Below the pieces are notes generated by a model that did no database searches, had not been told where the DNA came from, and was given only the letters and a program-made list of their open reading frames with translations. Shown here one piece after another: positions 1-8,538 of a stretch of DNA of 64,000 nucleotides. Source of the stretch: Sphingomonas faeni (GTDB lineage Bacteria > Pseudomonadota > Alphaproteobacteria > Sphingomonadales > Sphingomonadaceae); NCBI RefSeq assembly GCF_003053745.1, contig NZ_QAYE01000008.1, positions 62,001 to 126,000 on the forward strand. The letters are read 5' to 3'. Each line of letters opens with the position of its first letter. Positions within the stretch are counted from its first letter, which is position 1. The position numbers were made by a program, and so were the translations under genes.

Positions 1-440
1 CCAATGATGACCATGTCGCCGATCGGCGTCATCCGGTTTGCGGCATGATGCGCACTGAGCAGGTACGCGGTAAAATCGACCGCGATCGCGTAGCGAAGCT
101 CGTCCTCGCTCATCTGCGTAAGGCCACCCGCCGCGACTGCCGCGTTGATGACGGTGATGTCGAACCCGCCGAGATACGCCTCGCCTGCATCAAAGAACGC
201 GCGGACCTTGTCGGGATCGGCGAGTTCGGTGATCATCCCGTCGCCCTCGCCGACCTGTCGGATGTGCGCGAGCGCATCCTGCAGATACCGCTCGTCGCGC
301 CCACAGATATAGACCTTGGCACCGTTCGCCGCGAGCATCACCGCGATCGCCCGGCCGATCCCCGTCGTACCCCCGGTAATGATCGCGCGACGACCCTTCA
401 GCGGGCGGGCAGTCGTGTGGAGGTCGGCGCGTTCGGTCAT
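1..440 (-). CDS. SDR family oxidoreductase (partial, C-terminus outside window)
   Basis: Short-chain dehydrogenase/reductase reading leftwards off the window edge; about 146 N-terminal codons are visible. The ATG is at 440. The Rossmann nucleotide-binding motif TGGTTGIG lies at residues 22-29, followed by an AANGAKVYICGR strand-helix turn and an INAAVAA segment in place of the family NNAG motif. The visible part ends just before the strand that should carry the catalytic Ser, so the Ser-Tyr-Lys residues cannot be checked. It lies 59 bp downstream of the alpha/beta hydrolase on the same strand, so the two may be cotranscribed. The substrate cannot be told. Confidence 0.85.
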   Translation of the reverse strand, partial: MTERADLHTTARPLKGRRAIITGGTTGIGRAIAVMLAANGAKVYICGRDERYLQDALAHIRQVGEGDGMITELADPDKVRAFFDAGEAYLGGFDITVINAAVAAGGLTQMSEDELRYAIAVDFTAYLLSAHHAANRMTPIGDMVII

Positions 441-499
441 CAAGTTTCCCGGCTTGTCAGTAAGGTCGACGCCAAACGCGCAGTCCCAGCCGGATGTCC

Positions 500-1381
500 C
501 TAAGCGCGGATCGCCGCCCCCTCAAGCGCGCGCGCCAGCAACCGGTCGATCGGCTCCTGCAGCATCGTCTCGCTCAATGTCGGCGCGTGGCCGACACCCG
601 GCACCGTCACCAGTTCCGCCTGATCGAGCGATGCCGCCATCCGCTCGGCCGTCGCCGCTGACAACAGGTCAGATCGCCCCCCGCGCACGATCAACGTCGG
701 CACCTCACGCAGCGAGCCGAGCGCCTGCCACATGTCCGGCCCCGCCTCGTTCCCCGGCACGCGAAACGGTTCGGCGATCTTCAGATCATAGTCGAGCACG
801 ACCCGACCCGAACTGTTGAGCCGGTACAGCCGCTTTGCCATCGCCAGCCAGTCCTCGATCTGCCAGTCGGGATAGACGTCGGCGTTGTTCTCGGAAACGC
901 AGCGGGCTGCATGCATCCAGGTTGGGAACACGCTCGCCTTGCCGACATAGCCGCGGATCCGCGACAGGCCCTGCGCGTCGATCTCCGGCCCAACGTCGTT
1001 GAGCAACGCCGCCATCATTCGACCGCGCGATGGCCCGGCCATCAGCATCGTCACGATGCCGCCCAGCGACGTGCCGAATGCGATGTACCGATCGATACCC
1101 TGGTCGGTCAGCAACGCCTCGACGTCCTGCACGTACGTCAGCGGGACGTACGACATCGGATCTTTCGCATACGCGCTCTCGCCGCGCCCACGAAAGTCCA
1201 CCGCGATCAGCCGCCAGCGCCCCGCCAGCCTGGCCGCCAACGCATCGAAATCGCGCGCATTACGCGTCAGCCCCGCCATGCAAATGATCGGAGGCTGCCC
1301 TTCCGCGCCCCCCGGATAGTCCCTCGCGTGGAGCCGAAGCCCGTCGTTGGACCACCAATAGAGGTTTTCGTAAGCGGCCAT
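500..1381 (-). CDS. alpha/beta hydrolase
   Basis: Predicted soluble alpha/beta hydrolase of 293 residues. The nucleophile elbow GTSLGG puts the catalytic Ser near residue 105, and GVGHAPTLSE near the C-terminus supplies the His. An oxyanion-type MAGLTRN segment follows the first strand, and DFRGRGES is the usual family motif. A longer frame opens at 1420, but ATG 1381 (MAAYENLYWW) is preferred because the longer form would overlap the divergent SelO gene starting at 1419. The start-to-start gap of 37 bp must hold both promoters or most of them. The SDR gene follows downstream. The substrate is unknown. Confidence 0.85.
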   Translation of the reverse strand: MAAYENLYWWSNDGLRLHARDYPGGAEGQPPIICMAGLTRNARDFDALAARLAGRWRLIAVDFRGRGESAYAKDPMSYVPLTYVQDVEALLTDQGIDRYIAFGTSLGGIVTMLMAGPSRGRMMAALLNDVGPEIDAQGLSRIRGYVGKASVFPTWMHAARCVSENNADVYPDWQIEDWLAMAKRLYRLNSSGRVVLDYDLKIAEPFRVPGNEAGPDMWQALGSLREVPTLIVRGGRSDLLSAATAERMAASLDQAELVTVPGVGHAPTLSETMLQEPIDRLLARALEGAAIRA

Positions 1382-1418
1382 GGTTGCGTCCTTCGGGTAG
1401 CGGCCACCATATCGCCGC

Positions 1419-2780
1419 ATGCCTATCTCCCCGCAAGCCTATCGCCCCGAAGCAAAGCTCCTTGAGCTCGGCGAGGGCTTCTTCGATCCCGTCGCGCCTG
1501 CGGACTTCCCCGATACGCGAACCCGTTTCCGCAACGATCGCGCCGCCGCGCAAATCGGTCTCGACGCGCTGACGGATGACGAATGGACGCGCCATTTCGG
1601 CAGGTTCGAGCCGCTCCCCGACACGCTCCCCCAGCCGTTCGCGCTCCGCTATCACGGCCACCAGTTCCGCAATTACAACCCCGATCTCGGCGACGGCCGC
1701 GGTTTCACTTTCGCGCAGATGCGCGACGACCGAGGCCGGTTGATGGACCTCGGCACGAAGGGATCGGGCCAGACCCCGTGGAGCCGCGCCGGCGACGGCC
1801 GCCTCACGCTCAAGGGCGGTGTCCGCGAAATCCTCGCGACCGAGATGCTGGAAGCGCTCAACGTGCCGACTTCGCGCACGCTGTCGCTGATCGAGACCGG
1901 CGAAGAACTCCAGCGCGGCGACGAGCCAAGCCCGACGCGCTCCGCCGTCCTCGTCCGCCTAAACCACAGTCACGTCCGCATCGGCAGCTTCCAGCGCCTC
2001 GCCTACCACCGCGACGAAGCAGCTTTACGCAAGCTCGTCGGCTACACGCTGCGCAACCTCTACGACGAGGACAACGACGATCCGGTCCGCCTGCTCGACC
2101 TCGTCGTCGGTCGCACCGCGCGTCTCGCGGCGCGCTACATGGCGGCGGGCTTCGTCCACGGCGTGCTCAATTCGGACAACATCAACGTCACCGGGGAGAG
2201 CTTCGACTACGGCCCGTGGCGGTTCGCCCCGACCTGGGACCCGGCCTTCACCGCCGCTTATTTCGACCATCAGGGGCTCTACGCGTTCGGCCGCCAGCCC
2301 GAGGCAATTCACTGGGACGTGATGCAACTCGCCGTCGCGCTGCGCCATATCGCCGAGAGCGACCCGCTGGTGGCGGCACTCGACCAATTCGGCCCGCGCT
2401 ACCAATCCGAGGTCACGCAGGCGATCCTCTGGCGCCTCGGCGTCCGCCCGCGCGATCCGGACACCGACCGCGACCTCGTCCAGGCCACCGAACGCGCGCT
2501 CCGTACTTCAAGCGTCGGTATTGACCGCTTCTTCTTCGATGCGTTCGGTGGGGAGTTGCCCGGCACCTACGACGAACCCTGGGCCGAAGTCCGCGCCGCA
2601 GTCGCGTCATACGAACCCCGGAAAGACCGCTCGCACCCCTATTGGTCGGGCGAGCCATGCAGCATGCTCATCGACGAGGTCGAAGCGATTTGGGCCCCGA
2701 TCGCCGGGCACGACGACTGGACAGCACTAAATACAAAAGTGGCCGTGATCCGCGGCATGAGCCAGGCATTAGCCGATTAA
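1419..2780 (+). CDS. selO: protein adenylyltransferase SelO (YdiU family)
   Basis: Pseudokinase-fold enzyme that transfers AMP from ATP to Ser/Thr/Tyr of proteins and has been linked to redox stress. Visible SelO signatures are RYHGHQFRNYNPDLGDGRG near residues 76-94, LGTKGSGQTPWSRAGDGR for nucleotide binding, HGVLNSDNINV with the catalytic/metal residues, and a downstream DYGPW aspartate. Its 453 residues are slightly below the roughly 480 typical of bacterial SelO. The selenocysteine-containing tail of eukaryotic SelO is absent, as in other bacteria. The gene is divergent from the hydrolase and followed closely by the aldehyde dehydrogenase gene. Confidence 0.92.
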   Translation: MPISPQAYRPEAKLLELGEGFFDPVAPADFPDTRTRFRNDRAAAQIGLDALTDDEWTRHFGRFEPLPDTLPQPFALRYHGHQFRNYNPDLGDGRGFTFAQMRDDRGRLMDLGTKGSGQTPWSRAGDGRLTLKGGVREILATEMLEALNVPTSRTLSLIETGEELQRGDEPSPTRSAVLVRLNHSHVRIGSFQRLAYHRDEAALRKLVGYTLRNLYDEDNDDPVRLLDLVVGRTARLAARYMAAGFVHGVLNSDNINVTGESFDYGPWRFAPTWDPAFTAAYFDHQGLYAFGRQPEAIHWDVMQLAVALRHIAESDPLVAALDQFGPRYQSEVTQAILWRLGVRPRDPDTDRDLVQATERALRTSSVGIDRFFFDAFGGELPGTYDEPWAEVRAAVASYEPRKDRSHPYWSGEPCSMLIDEVEAIWAPIAGHDDWTALNTKVAVIRGMSQALAD

Positions 2781-2816
2781 TTGGAATCAAACCCGATTTG
2801 GGGCAAGAGCGGCACC

Positions 2817-4229
2817 ATGTCCGACGAGATCATCTCCTACGAGCCAGCCACCGGTGCGGTCCTCTGGCGCCACCCGATTGGCGACGTCGATGCCGAAGTC
2901 GCCTGTGCACGCGCCGGCTGGTCGAACTGGGCATCGAAACCACTCGCCTTCCGGATCGAGACGATGCGGCGCTTCGCCAACATCGTCCGCCAGCGCAACG
3001 ACGCCTTTACCGACCTGATCGCACGCGAAACCGGCAAGCCGATCTGGGAAGCGCGCGGCGAGGTCGAGACGGTCATCGCCAAGGTCGACATCTCGGTCAG
3101 CGCCTATGCCGACCGCACAGCGCAACGTCGCCTGGAAGCAACGATGGGATCGCGGATCGCCGTCCGCCACAAGCCGCACGGCGTGCTGGCCGTGCTCGGG
3201 CCGTACAACTTCCCCGCGCATCTGCCCAACGGCCACATTGTCCCCGCGCTGATCGCCGGCAACGCGGTCGTCTTCAAGCCATCCGAAAAGACTCCCGCCG
3301 TCGGCGCGTTCCTTGTCGAATGTTTCCGCGCCGCCGGCGTCCCGCCCGAGTGTATCCGCCTCGTCATCGGTGGCCCCAACGAGGGTAAGGCGCTCGCCGC
3401 GCACCCCGATATCGACGGGCTGCTGTTCACCGGCTCGGCGCGCACTGGCCTCGCGCTCAACCGCGCGTTCGCCGACAAGCCCGAGAAGATCCTCGCGCTC
3501 GAGATGGGCGGCAACAATCCGATCGTCGTCTGGGACGCGCCCGACCTGCACACCGCCGCGGTGCTCATCATCCAATCGGCCTTCACCACCGCCGGCCAGC
3601 GTTGCACCGCCGCGCGCCGGCTGATCGTTGACACGAAGCTGTACGACCCGCTGGTCGCCACGCTCGACAAGATGGTCGGCCGGATCATTGTCGGCGAACC
3701 GCATGCGAACCCGGCGCCGTTCATGGGCCCGGTGATCGACAACGAAGCCGCCGAGCAGCTGACCGAAAGCTTCCTCGAACTGCTCACGCGCGGCGGCCGC
3801 CCGATCCGCCATCTCGAACGCCCGGTCGAGGACCTGCCGTTCCTGAAGCCCGCACTGATCGACGTCACGGACATCGCCGACCGCCCCGATATCGAGCTGT
3901 TCGGCCCGATCCTACAGGTCGTTCGCGTCGACGATTTCGACGCCGCGATCGCCGAGGCGAACAACACGCGCTACGGCCTGTCCGCCTCGCTGATCAGCCA
4001 GACGCCCGCGCTCTACGACCGCTTCTGGGCGAACATCCGCGCCGGCATCGTCAACTGGAACAAGCCGACCAATGGTGCCTCGAGCGGAGCGCCGTTCGGC
4101 GGCATCGGCTGGTCGGGCAATCACCGCCCCAGCGCGTACTACGCAGCCGATTACTGCGCCTATCCGGTCGTCAGCAGCGAGTCCGAAAGCGCGCGTGCGT
4201 CAATCGGGATCGGACTTGCCGACGGCTGA
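2817..4229 (+). CDS. astD: succinylglutamate-semialdehyde dehydrogenase-like (AstD)
   Basis: NAD-dependent aldehyde dehydrogenase of 470 residues. It resembles AstD, which oxidises N-succinylglutamate semialdehyde in the arginine succinyltransferase pathway. The AstD-like segments are LGPYNFPAHLPNGHIVPAL, FKPSEKTP, EMGGNNPIVV and TTAGQRCTAARRL, with the catalytic Cys at residue 263. ATG 2817 is chosen over an upstream in-frame TTG at 2781 because homology begins just after it. No other ast gene is in the window, so the assignment rests on sequence alone; another semialdehyde substrate is possible. A palindromic repeat follows the stop. Confidence 0.85.
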   Translation: MSDEIISYEPATGAVLWRHPIGDVDAEVACARAGWSNWASKPLAFRIETMRRFANIVRQRNDAFTDLIARETGKPIWEARGEVETVIAKVDISVSAYADRTAQRRLEATMGSRIAVRHKPHGVLAVLGPYNFPAHLPNGHIVPALIAGNAVVFKPSEKTPAVGAFLVECFRAAGVPPECIRLVIGGPNEGKALAAHPDIDGLLFTGSARTGLALNRAFADKPEKILALEMGGNNPIVVWDAPDLHTAAVLIIQSAFTTAGQRCTAARRLIVDTKLYDPLVATLDKMVGRIIVGEPHANPAPFMGPVIDNEAAEQLTESFLELLTRGGRPIRHLERPVEDLPFLKPALIDVTDIADRPDIELFGPILQVVRVDDFDAAIAEANNTRYGLSASLISQTPALYDRFWANIRAGIVNWNKPTNGASSGAPFGGIGWSGNHRPSAYYAADYCAYPVVSSESESARASIGIGLADG

Positions 4230-4244
4230 TCACCTCATAATCTG

Positions 4245-4368
4245 ATCCTCCCCCGCCAGGGGGAGGTGGCTGGCACTTGCCAGACGGAGGGGGAGGTAAG
4301 CGATTACGCCTCTTCCGTGTCCTCCCCCTCCGTCGCTACGCGCCACCTCCCCCTGGCGGGTGAGGATC
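4245..4368. repeat. palindromic intergenic element, family A
   Basis: A 124-bp dyad. The outer arms GATCCTCCCCCGCCAGGGGG and its near-complement each form a small hairpin themselves, and inner arms CGGAGGGGGAGG / CCTCCCCCTCCG flank a short unique centre. Related copies are at 33881-34002 and 43213-43331. It lies between astD and cobA, where it could act as a terminator or an RNA-stability element. Confidence 0.85.
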
Positions 4369-4477
4369 GTCCGGTTCGCCGACAGCCACCTTGATCTACC
4401 AGCGCAAAAGCAATCCTACCTCCCGCCAAAGCATCATTCGGTTGCAGCGCAGCGCCCATCCGCCCATCTCCGGTCGC

Positions 4478-5269
4478 ATGGCAAGCCTCCTAGACCCCAC
4501 CGCCCGCGGGCGCGTCATCCTCGTCGGGGCGGGCCCGGGCGATCCCGGACTTCTAACCGTTCGTGCGGTCGAGGCGTTGAAGACCGCCGACGTCGTCGTG
4601 CATGACGGGCTGATCGATCCGCGCGTACTAGACATCGCACCGCCGGGCGCACAGCGGATCTCGGTCGCCAAGCAGCGTGCGCGTCACACGCTGCCGCAGG
4701 AGGCGATCAACGCCCTCATCATCGCGCACGTTAAGACCGGCGCGATCGTCATCCGCCTGAAGGGCGGCGATCCGTTCGTGTTCGGCCGCGGCGGCGAAGA
4801 GGTCGAGGCGGTCCGCGCTGCCGGTCTGCCCGTTGAAGTCATCCCCGGCGTCTCGTCCGCACTAGGCTGTGCCGCCGAAGCGATGCTCCCCCTCACCCAC
4901 CGCGATCATTCGAGCGCGGTCAGCTTCGTTGCCGGCCAGTGCAAAGGCCTGACCGAACAGGATTGGTCGGGGCTTGCCGGCCAAGGCCGCACGCTCGTGA
5001 TCTACATGGGCATCGCCACGGCAACCGAGATCGCAGACAAGCTGATGGCCGACGGCGTCGCCCCCGACATGCCCGTCGCCGTGCTCGAACGCGGCACGCT
5101 CAAAGGAAGCCGAGCAATCCGCACGTTGCTCGCCGATCTCGGTGCGATGGTGACGCGCGAGGCGGTGAAAAGCCCGGCAATCATCGTCGTCGGCGAAGTC
5201 GTCGAACTCTCCGACGCCGAAGACAAACTCGCCCGCTGGGCCCGCGTAGCAGAGGACGCCGCCGCATGA
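4478..5269 (+). CDS. cobA: uroporphyrinogen-III C-methyltransferase
   Basis: SAM-dependent methyltransferase that makes precorrin-2 from uroporphyrinogen III, the first step to siroheme (needed by the sulfite reductase two genes downstream) and cobalamin. Motifs are VGAGPGDPGLLTVRA near the N-terminus, RLKGGDPFVFGRGGEE and VIPGVSSALG, the standard SUMT set. With ATG 4478 the protein is 263 residues, the usual single-domain length; an upstream in-frame ATG at 4391 would add a 29-residue tail without homology. The stop overlaps the next start (ATGA). The dehydrogenase/ferrochelatase part of CysG is not fused and was not found here. Confidence 0.93.
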   Translation: MASLLDPTARGRVILVGAGPGDPGLLTVRAVEALKTADVVVHDGLIDPRVLDIAPPGAQRISVAKQRARHTLPQEAINALIIAHVKTGAIVIRLKGGDPFVFGRGGEEVEAVRAAGLPVEVIPGVSSALGCAAEAMLPLTHRDHSSAVSFVAGQCKGLTEQDWSGLAGQGRTLVIYMGIATATEIADKLMADGVAPDMPVAVLERGTLKGSRAIRTLLADLGAMVTREAVKSPAIIVVGEVVELSDAEDKLARWARVAEDAAA

Positions 5270-5562
5270 AGCTGTTGACCGGAAACGACCTTCCCACCGG
5301 CGATGTCGTCTGGTGGACCGGCAATGGCTGGTCGCGCCATATCGAGGATGCGGCCGACGTCGGCGTCGCGGGCGAAGCGATCCTCCAGGCGGAGGAAGGC
5401 GCACGTCGCGTCAACGTCCCCTATCTGATCGAGGCGACGCAGACCGACGAAGGCCCTCGCCCCGCCCACATCAAGGACCGCATCCGCGCTCTCGGGCCCA
5501 CGATGCGGCCCGACCTGACCCTCAAACCCGCCGACCCCAACGCCGGCAGCTGGGTAATCTGA
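5266..5562 (+). CDS. DUF2849 family protein of the sulfite-reduction operon
   Basis: A 98-residue soluble protein starting at an ATG that overlaps the cobA stop by 4 bp and ending 1 bp before the sulfite reductase start. It begins MKLLTGNDLPTGDVVWW and has the short-domain pattern of DUF2849, a family repeatedly found beside alphaproteobacterial sulfite reductase genes. There is no signal peptide, cysteine cluster or obvious catalytic motif. Its invariant place between siroheme synthesis and sulfite reductase suggests an accessory role such as assembly, but no function is established. Confidence 0.85.
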   Translation: MKLLTGNDLPTGDVVWWTGNGWSRHIEDAADVGVAGEAILQAEEGARRVNVPYLIEATQTDEGPRPAHIKDRIRALGPTMRPDLTLKPADPNAGSWVI

Positions 5563-5563
5563 T

Positions 5564-7195
5564 ATGTATAAATACGACGAATACGACCAGGCGATCGTCG
5601 ACCAGCGCGTCGACGAGTTCCGCGACCAAGTCCGCCGCCGCCTCTCGGGCGAGCTGACCGAGGACCAGTTCAAGCCGTTGCGGCTGATGAACGGGCTGTA
5701 CCTCCAGCTGCACGCGTACATGCTGCGCGTGGCGGTGCCGTACGGGACGCTCGACGGCCGCCAGATGCGGATGCTCGGGCATATCGCGCGGAAATACGAC
5801 CGCGGCTACGGGCACTTCACCACGCGCCAGAACATCCAGTTCAACTGGATACAGCTCGACCAGACCCCGGACATCCTCCAGGAGCTCGCGACGGTCGAGA
5901 TGCACGCCATCCAGACCAGCGGCAACTGCATCCGCAACATCAGTTCCGACCAGTTCGCCGGCGCCGCCGCGGACGAGGTCGCCGACCCGCGTCCCTGGGC
6001 CGAGCTGATCCGGCAGTGGTCGACGTTCCACCCGGAATTCACGTATCTGCCGCGCAAATTCAAGATCTGCGTGATCGCGGCGGATGAGGATCGCGCGGCG
6101 ATGCGGCTGCACGATATCGGCATCGGGCTGCACGTCCGTGACGGCGAACTCGGCGCGAAGATCTTCGTCGGCGGCGGCATGGGTCGCACGCCGATGATCA
6201 GCCACGAGATCCGCGACTTCGTCCCCGCCGACGACCTGATGAGCTATCTCGAGGCGTGCCTGCGCGTCTACAATCGCTACGGCCGGCGCGACAACATCTA
6301 CAAGGCGCGGATCAAGATCCTGCTCCACGAGATCGGTCCCGACGAATATCGCCGCCAGGTCGAGGAGGAATTCGCCGCGGTGAAGGGGCTTGGCCTCGAT
6401 CCTCCGCGGGCCGAGCTGGAGCGCATCACCAGCCACTTCGGCGCGCCAGCGTTCGACACGGACGCTGGCACGGACATAGATCGCAGCGACCCCGATTTCG
6501 CCGTCTGGCTCGACCAGAACGTCCGCCCCCACAAGCAAGATGGTTACGCTATCGTAACGATCAGCCTGAAGCCGGTCGGCGGCATCCCCGGCGACGCCTC
6601 GGCGGACCAGATCGACCTGATGGCCGACCTCGCCGAGCGCTACAGCTTCGACGAACTGCGCGTCACGCACGCCCAGAACATCGTGCTGCCACACGTTCAT
6701 AGGCGTAACCTTCATAACCTTTGGACCGCGCTGAACGAGGCTGGGCTCGCCGAGGCCAATCTAGACCTGATCAGCGACATCATCGCCTGCCCCGGTCTGG
6801 ATTATTGCAGCCTCGCCAATGCACGCTCGATCCCGCTCGCGCAGAAGATCGCGACGCGCTTCGGCAGTCTCGATCGCCAGCGCGATCTGGGCGAACTGAA
6901 GCTCAAGATCAGCGGCTGCATCAACGCTTGTGGGCATCACCATGCGGGTCACATCGGCATCCTCGGCGTCGACAAGAAGGGCACCGAGAATTACCAGCTA
7001 TCGCTCGGCGGCTCTGGCGCGGAGGACGTGAGCCTCGCCAAGATCACCGGCCCCGGTTTCTCCGAAGACGGCGTGGTCGACGCGATCGAGCGCGTCACCG
7101 ACCGGTACCTGCAGGTCCGCGATCCCGGCGAGCGCTTCCTCGACACCTACCGCCGCGTCGGCTTCGAGACGTTCAAGGAGGCGATCTATGGTTGA
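5564..7195 (+). CDS. cysI: sulfite reductase, siroheme/4Fe-4S (nitrite/sulfite reductase family)
   Basis: Hemoprotein of 543 residues that reduces sulfite to sulfide with six electrons. The N-terminal ferredoxin-like half contains TTRQNIQFNWI and the siroheme-binding repeat. The 4Fe-4S/siroheme cysteines are C409 and C415 (CPGLDYC) and C452 and C456 (GCINAC). A nitrite reductase cannot be excluded from motifs alone, but the operon with cysH argues for sulfite. No separate flavoprotein subunit CysJ is present; related enzymes usually take electrons from ferredoxin. The 3' end overlaps the next gene by 8 bp. Confidence 0.92.
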   Translation: MYKYDEYDQAIVDQRVDEFRDQVRRRLSGELTEDQFKPLRLMNGLYLQLHAYMLRVAVPYGTLDGRQMRMLGHIARKYDRGYGHFTTRQNIQFNWIQLDQTPDILQELATVEMHAIQTSGNCIRNISSDQFAGAAADEVADPRPWAELIRQWSTFHPEFTYLPRKFKICVIAADEDRAAMRLHDIGIGLHVRDGELGAKIFVGGGMGRTPMISHEIRDFVPADDLMSYLEACLRVYNRYGRRDNIYKARIKILLHEIGPDEYRRQVEEEFAAVKGLGLDPPRAELERITSHFGAPAFDTDAGTDIDRSDPDFAVWLDQNVRPHKQDGYAIVTISLKPVGGIPGDASADQIDLMADLAERYSFDELRVTHAQNIVLPHVHRRNLHNLWTALNEAGLAEANLDLISDIIACPGLDYCSLANARSIPLAQKIATRFGSLDRQRDLGELKLKISGCINACGHHHAGHIGILGVDKKGTENYQLSLGGSGAEDVSLAKITGPGFSEDGVVDAIERVTDRYLQVRDPGERFLDTYRRVGFETFKEAIYG

Positions 7196-7628
7196 GTATC
7201 CGGACCAGACGCTGCTCCGCTTCCGCGACGACGAGCCGCATGACGAGCCCGCGGTGACGCTCGATTCGTTCATCGGCCAGAGCAACGCGGCAGCCGTGCG
7301 CCTGGAGGCGGGCGACGACGCGCGCGCGCTGTTGCCACAGATCGACCAGCTTGCGCTGATCGAGGTGAGCTTTCCGGGCTATCGCGACGGCCGTGGTTAT
7401 TCGTCCGCGCGGATCCTGCGCGAGGCGGGCTATACCGGCGAACTTCGCGCGCAGGGCGATGTGCTGGTCGATCAGATTCCGCTGATGCGGCGGTGCGGGT
7501 TCGACAGCTTCGCACCGCAGGCGCCGATCGACATCGACGTGCTGCGCGCGAGCCTGGAGCGATACGATACGCCGTACCAGAAGGCGGCGGACGGCGCGGT
7601 GCCGGTGTGGAAGCTGCGCCATGGGTGA
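7188..7628 (+). CDS. DUF934 family protein of the sulfite-reduction operon
   Basis: A 146-residue protein of the DUF934 family, recognised by SFPGYRDGRGYSSARIL followed by GELRAQGDVLVDQ and LMRRCGFDSF. It overlaps the end of the sulfite reductase gene by 8 bp and the start of cysH by 8 bp, indicating translational coupling. The family is annotated as an oxidoreductase-like partner of assimilatory sulfite reductases in many proteobacteria, but its biochemical role is unproven. No cofactor motif is evident; a single conserved cysteine sits in RRCGF. Confidence 0.88.
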   Translation: MVEYPDQTLLRFRDDEPHDEPAVTLDSFIGQSNAAAVRLEAGDDARALLPQIDQLALIEVSFPGYRDGRGYSSARILREAGYTGELRAQGDVLVDQIPLMRRCGFDSFAPQAPIDIDVLRASLERYDTPYQKAADGAVPVWKLRHG

Positions 7629-8373
7629 GCCCGCGCGCCAGCTCGACATGATCGACGTCACGCCGGCGTTCACGCGCGCCGATGCGATGGCGATGCAGGA
7701 GCGGTTCGAGGGCGTATCCGCGCAGGAGATGCTGTTCGAGCTGCTCGTCGGCGAGTTGCGCGGGCGGATCGCAGCGGTGTCGTCGTTCGGCGCGGAGTCG
7801 GCGGTGCTGCTGCACATGGTTTCGCAGGTCGATGTCGATGTGCCGGTGGTGTTCACGAATACGCAAAAGATGTTCGGCGAGACCTTGGCGTACCGTGACG
7901 AACTTGCGGAGAGGCTGGGGTTCACGGACCTGCGCGTGTTCCGTCCCGATCCGCGGCTGCTCGCGATCAAGGACAAGACGGGGTTGCGGTGGTCGTACGA
8001 TCCGGATGGATGCTGCGACCTGCGCAAGGTTGAGCCGTTGCGGCGGGCGCTGGCGCCGTTCGATGCTTGGATTTCGGGGCGAAAGGGGTTTCAGTCCGGG
8101 ACCCGTACTGCTCTCCCCCGCTTCGAAGAGGACGAGGGGCGGTTGAAGATCAACCCGCTTGCGGATTGGGACAAGGCCAAGCTCGACGCCTATTTCGCCG
8201 AGCATGAATTGCCGCGGCATCCGCTGGAGGCACAGGGCTACCTCTCGATCGGCTGCGCGCCGTGCACGACCAAGGTCGCGCCGGGCGAAGACCCGCGTGC
8301 CGGCCGCTGGCGCAGTTTCGACAAGGTCGAATGCGGCATCCACGCCCCCACCGATTACGATCCGATGATTTGA
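7621..8373 (+). CDS. cysH: adenylyl-sulfate / phosphoadenylyl-sulfate reductase
   Basis: Reduces activated sulfate (APS or PAPS) to sulfite, feeding the reductase encoded upstream. The 250 residues carry the PP-loop SSFGAESAVLL, a CCDLRKVEPL segment, a GCAPCTT segment and the catalytic Cys in KVECGIH near the C-terminus. The paired CC...CxxC cysteines are typical of the 4Fe-4S APS reductase type, so APS is the likelier substrate. It is the last gene of the cobA-DUF2849-cysI-DUF934-cysH run, followed by a palindromic repeat. Confidence 0.92.
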   Translation: MGEPARQLDMIDVTPAFTRADAMAMQERFEGVSAQEMLFELLVGELRGRIAAVSSFGAESAVLLHMVSQVDVDVPVVFTNTQKMFGETLAYRDELAERLGFTDLRVFRPDPRLLAIKDKTGLRWSYDPDGCCDLRKVEPLRRALAPFDAWISGRKGFQSGTRTALPRFEEDEGRLKINPLADWDKAKLDAYFAEHELPRHPLEAQGYLSIGCAPCTTKVAPGEDPRAGRWRSFDKVECGIHAPTDYDPMI

Positions 8374-8380
8374 TCCAATT

Positions 8381-8528
8381 CCCTCGCCCCTACGGGGAGA
8401 GGGAGGGAGGAGCCACTTGGCGACGGAAGGGAGAGGGGCGTTGGGATCCAGGTCCCGAGCCTCACACCCCTCTCCCTTCCCACCGCAAGCGCGGCGGGCC
8501 CCTTCCCGCTCCCCGGAGGGGAGAGGGA
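8381..8528. repeat. palindromic intergenic element, family B
   Basis: A 148-bp dyad between the convergent cysH and dnaB genes. The left arm is CCCTCGCCCCTACGGGGAGAGGG and the right arm is GCTCCCCGGAGGGGAGAGGG; a CCCACCGCAAGCGCGGCGGG block inside the right half is repeated almost exactly at 30090-30110. The arms fold on themselves and on each other. It may serve as a bidirectional terminator. Confidence 0.85.
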
Positions 8529-8538
8529 CTCGATGGCT

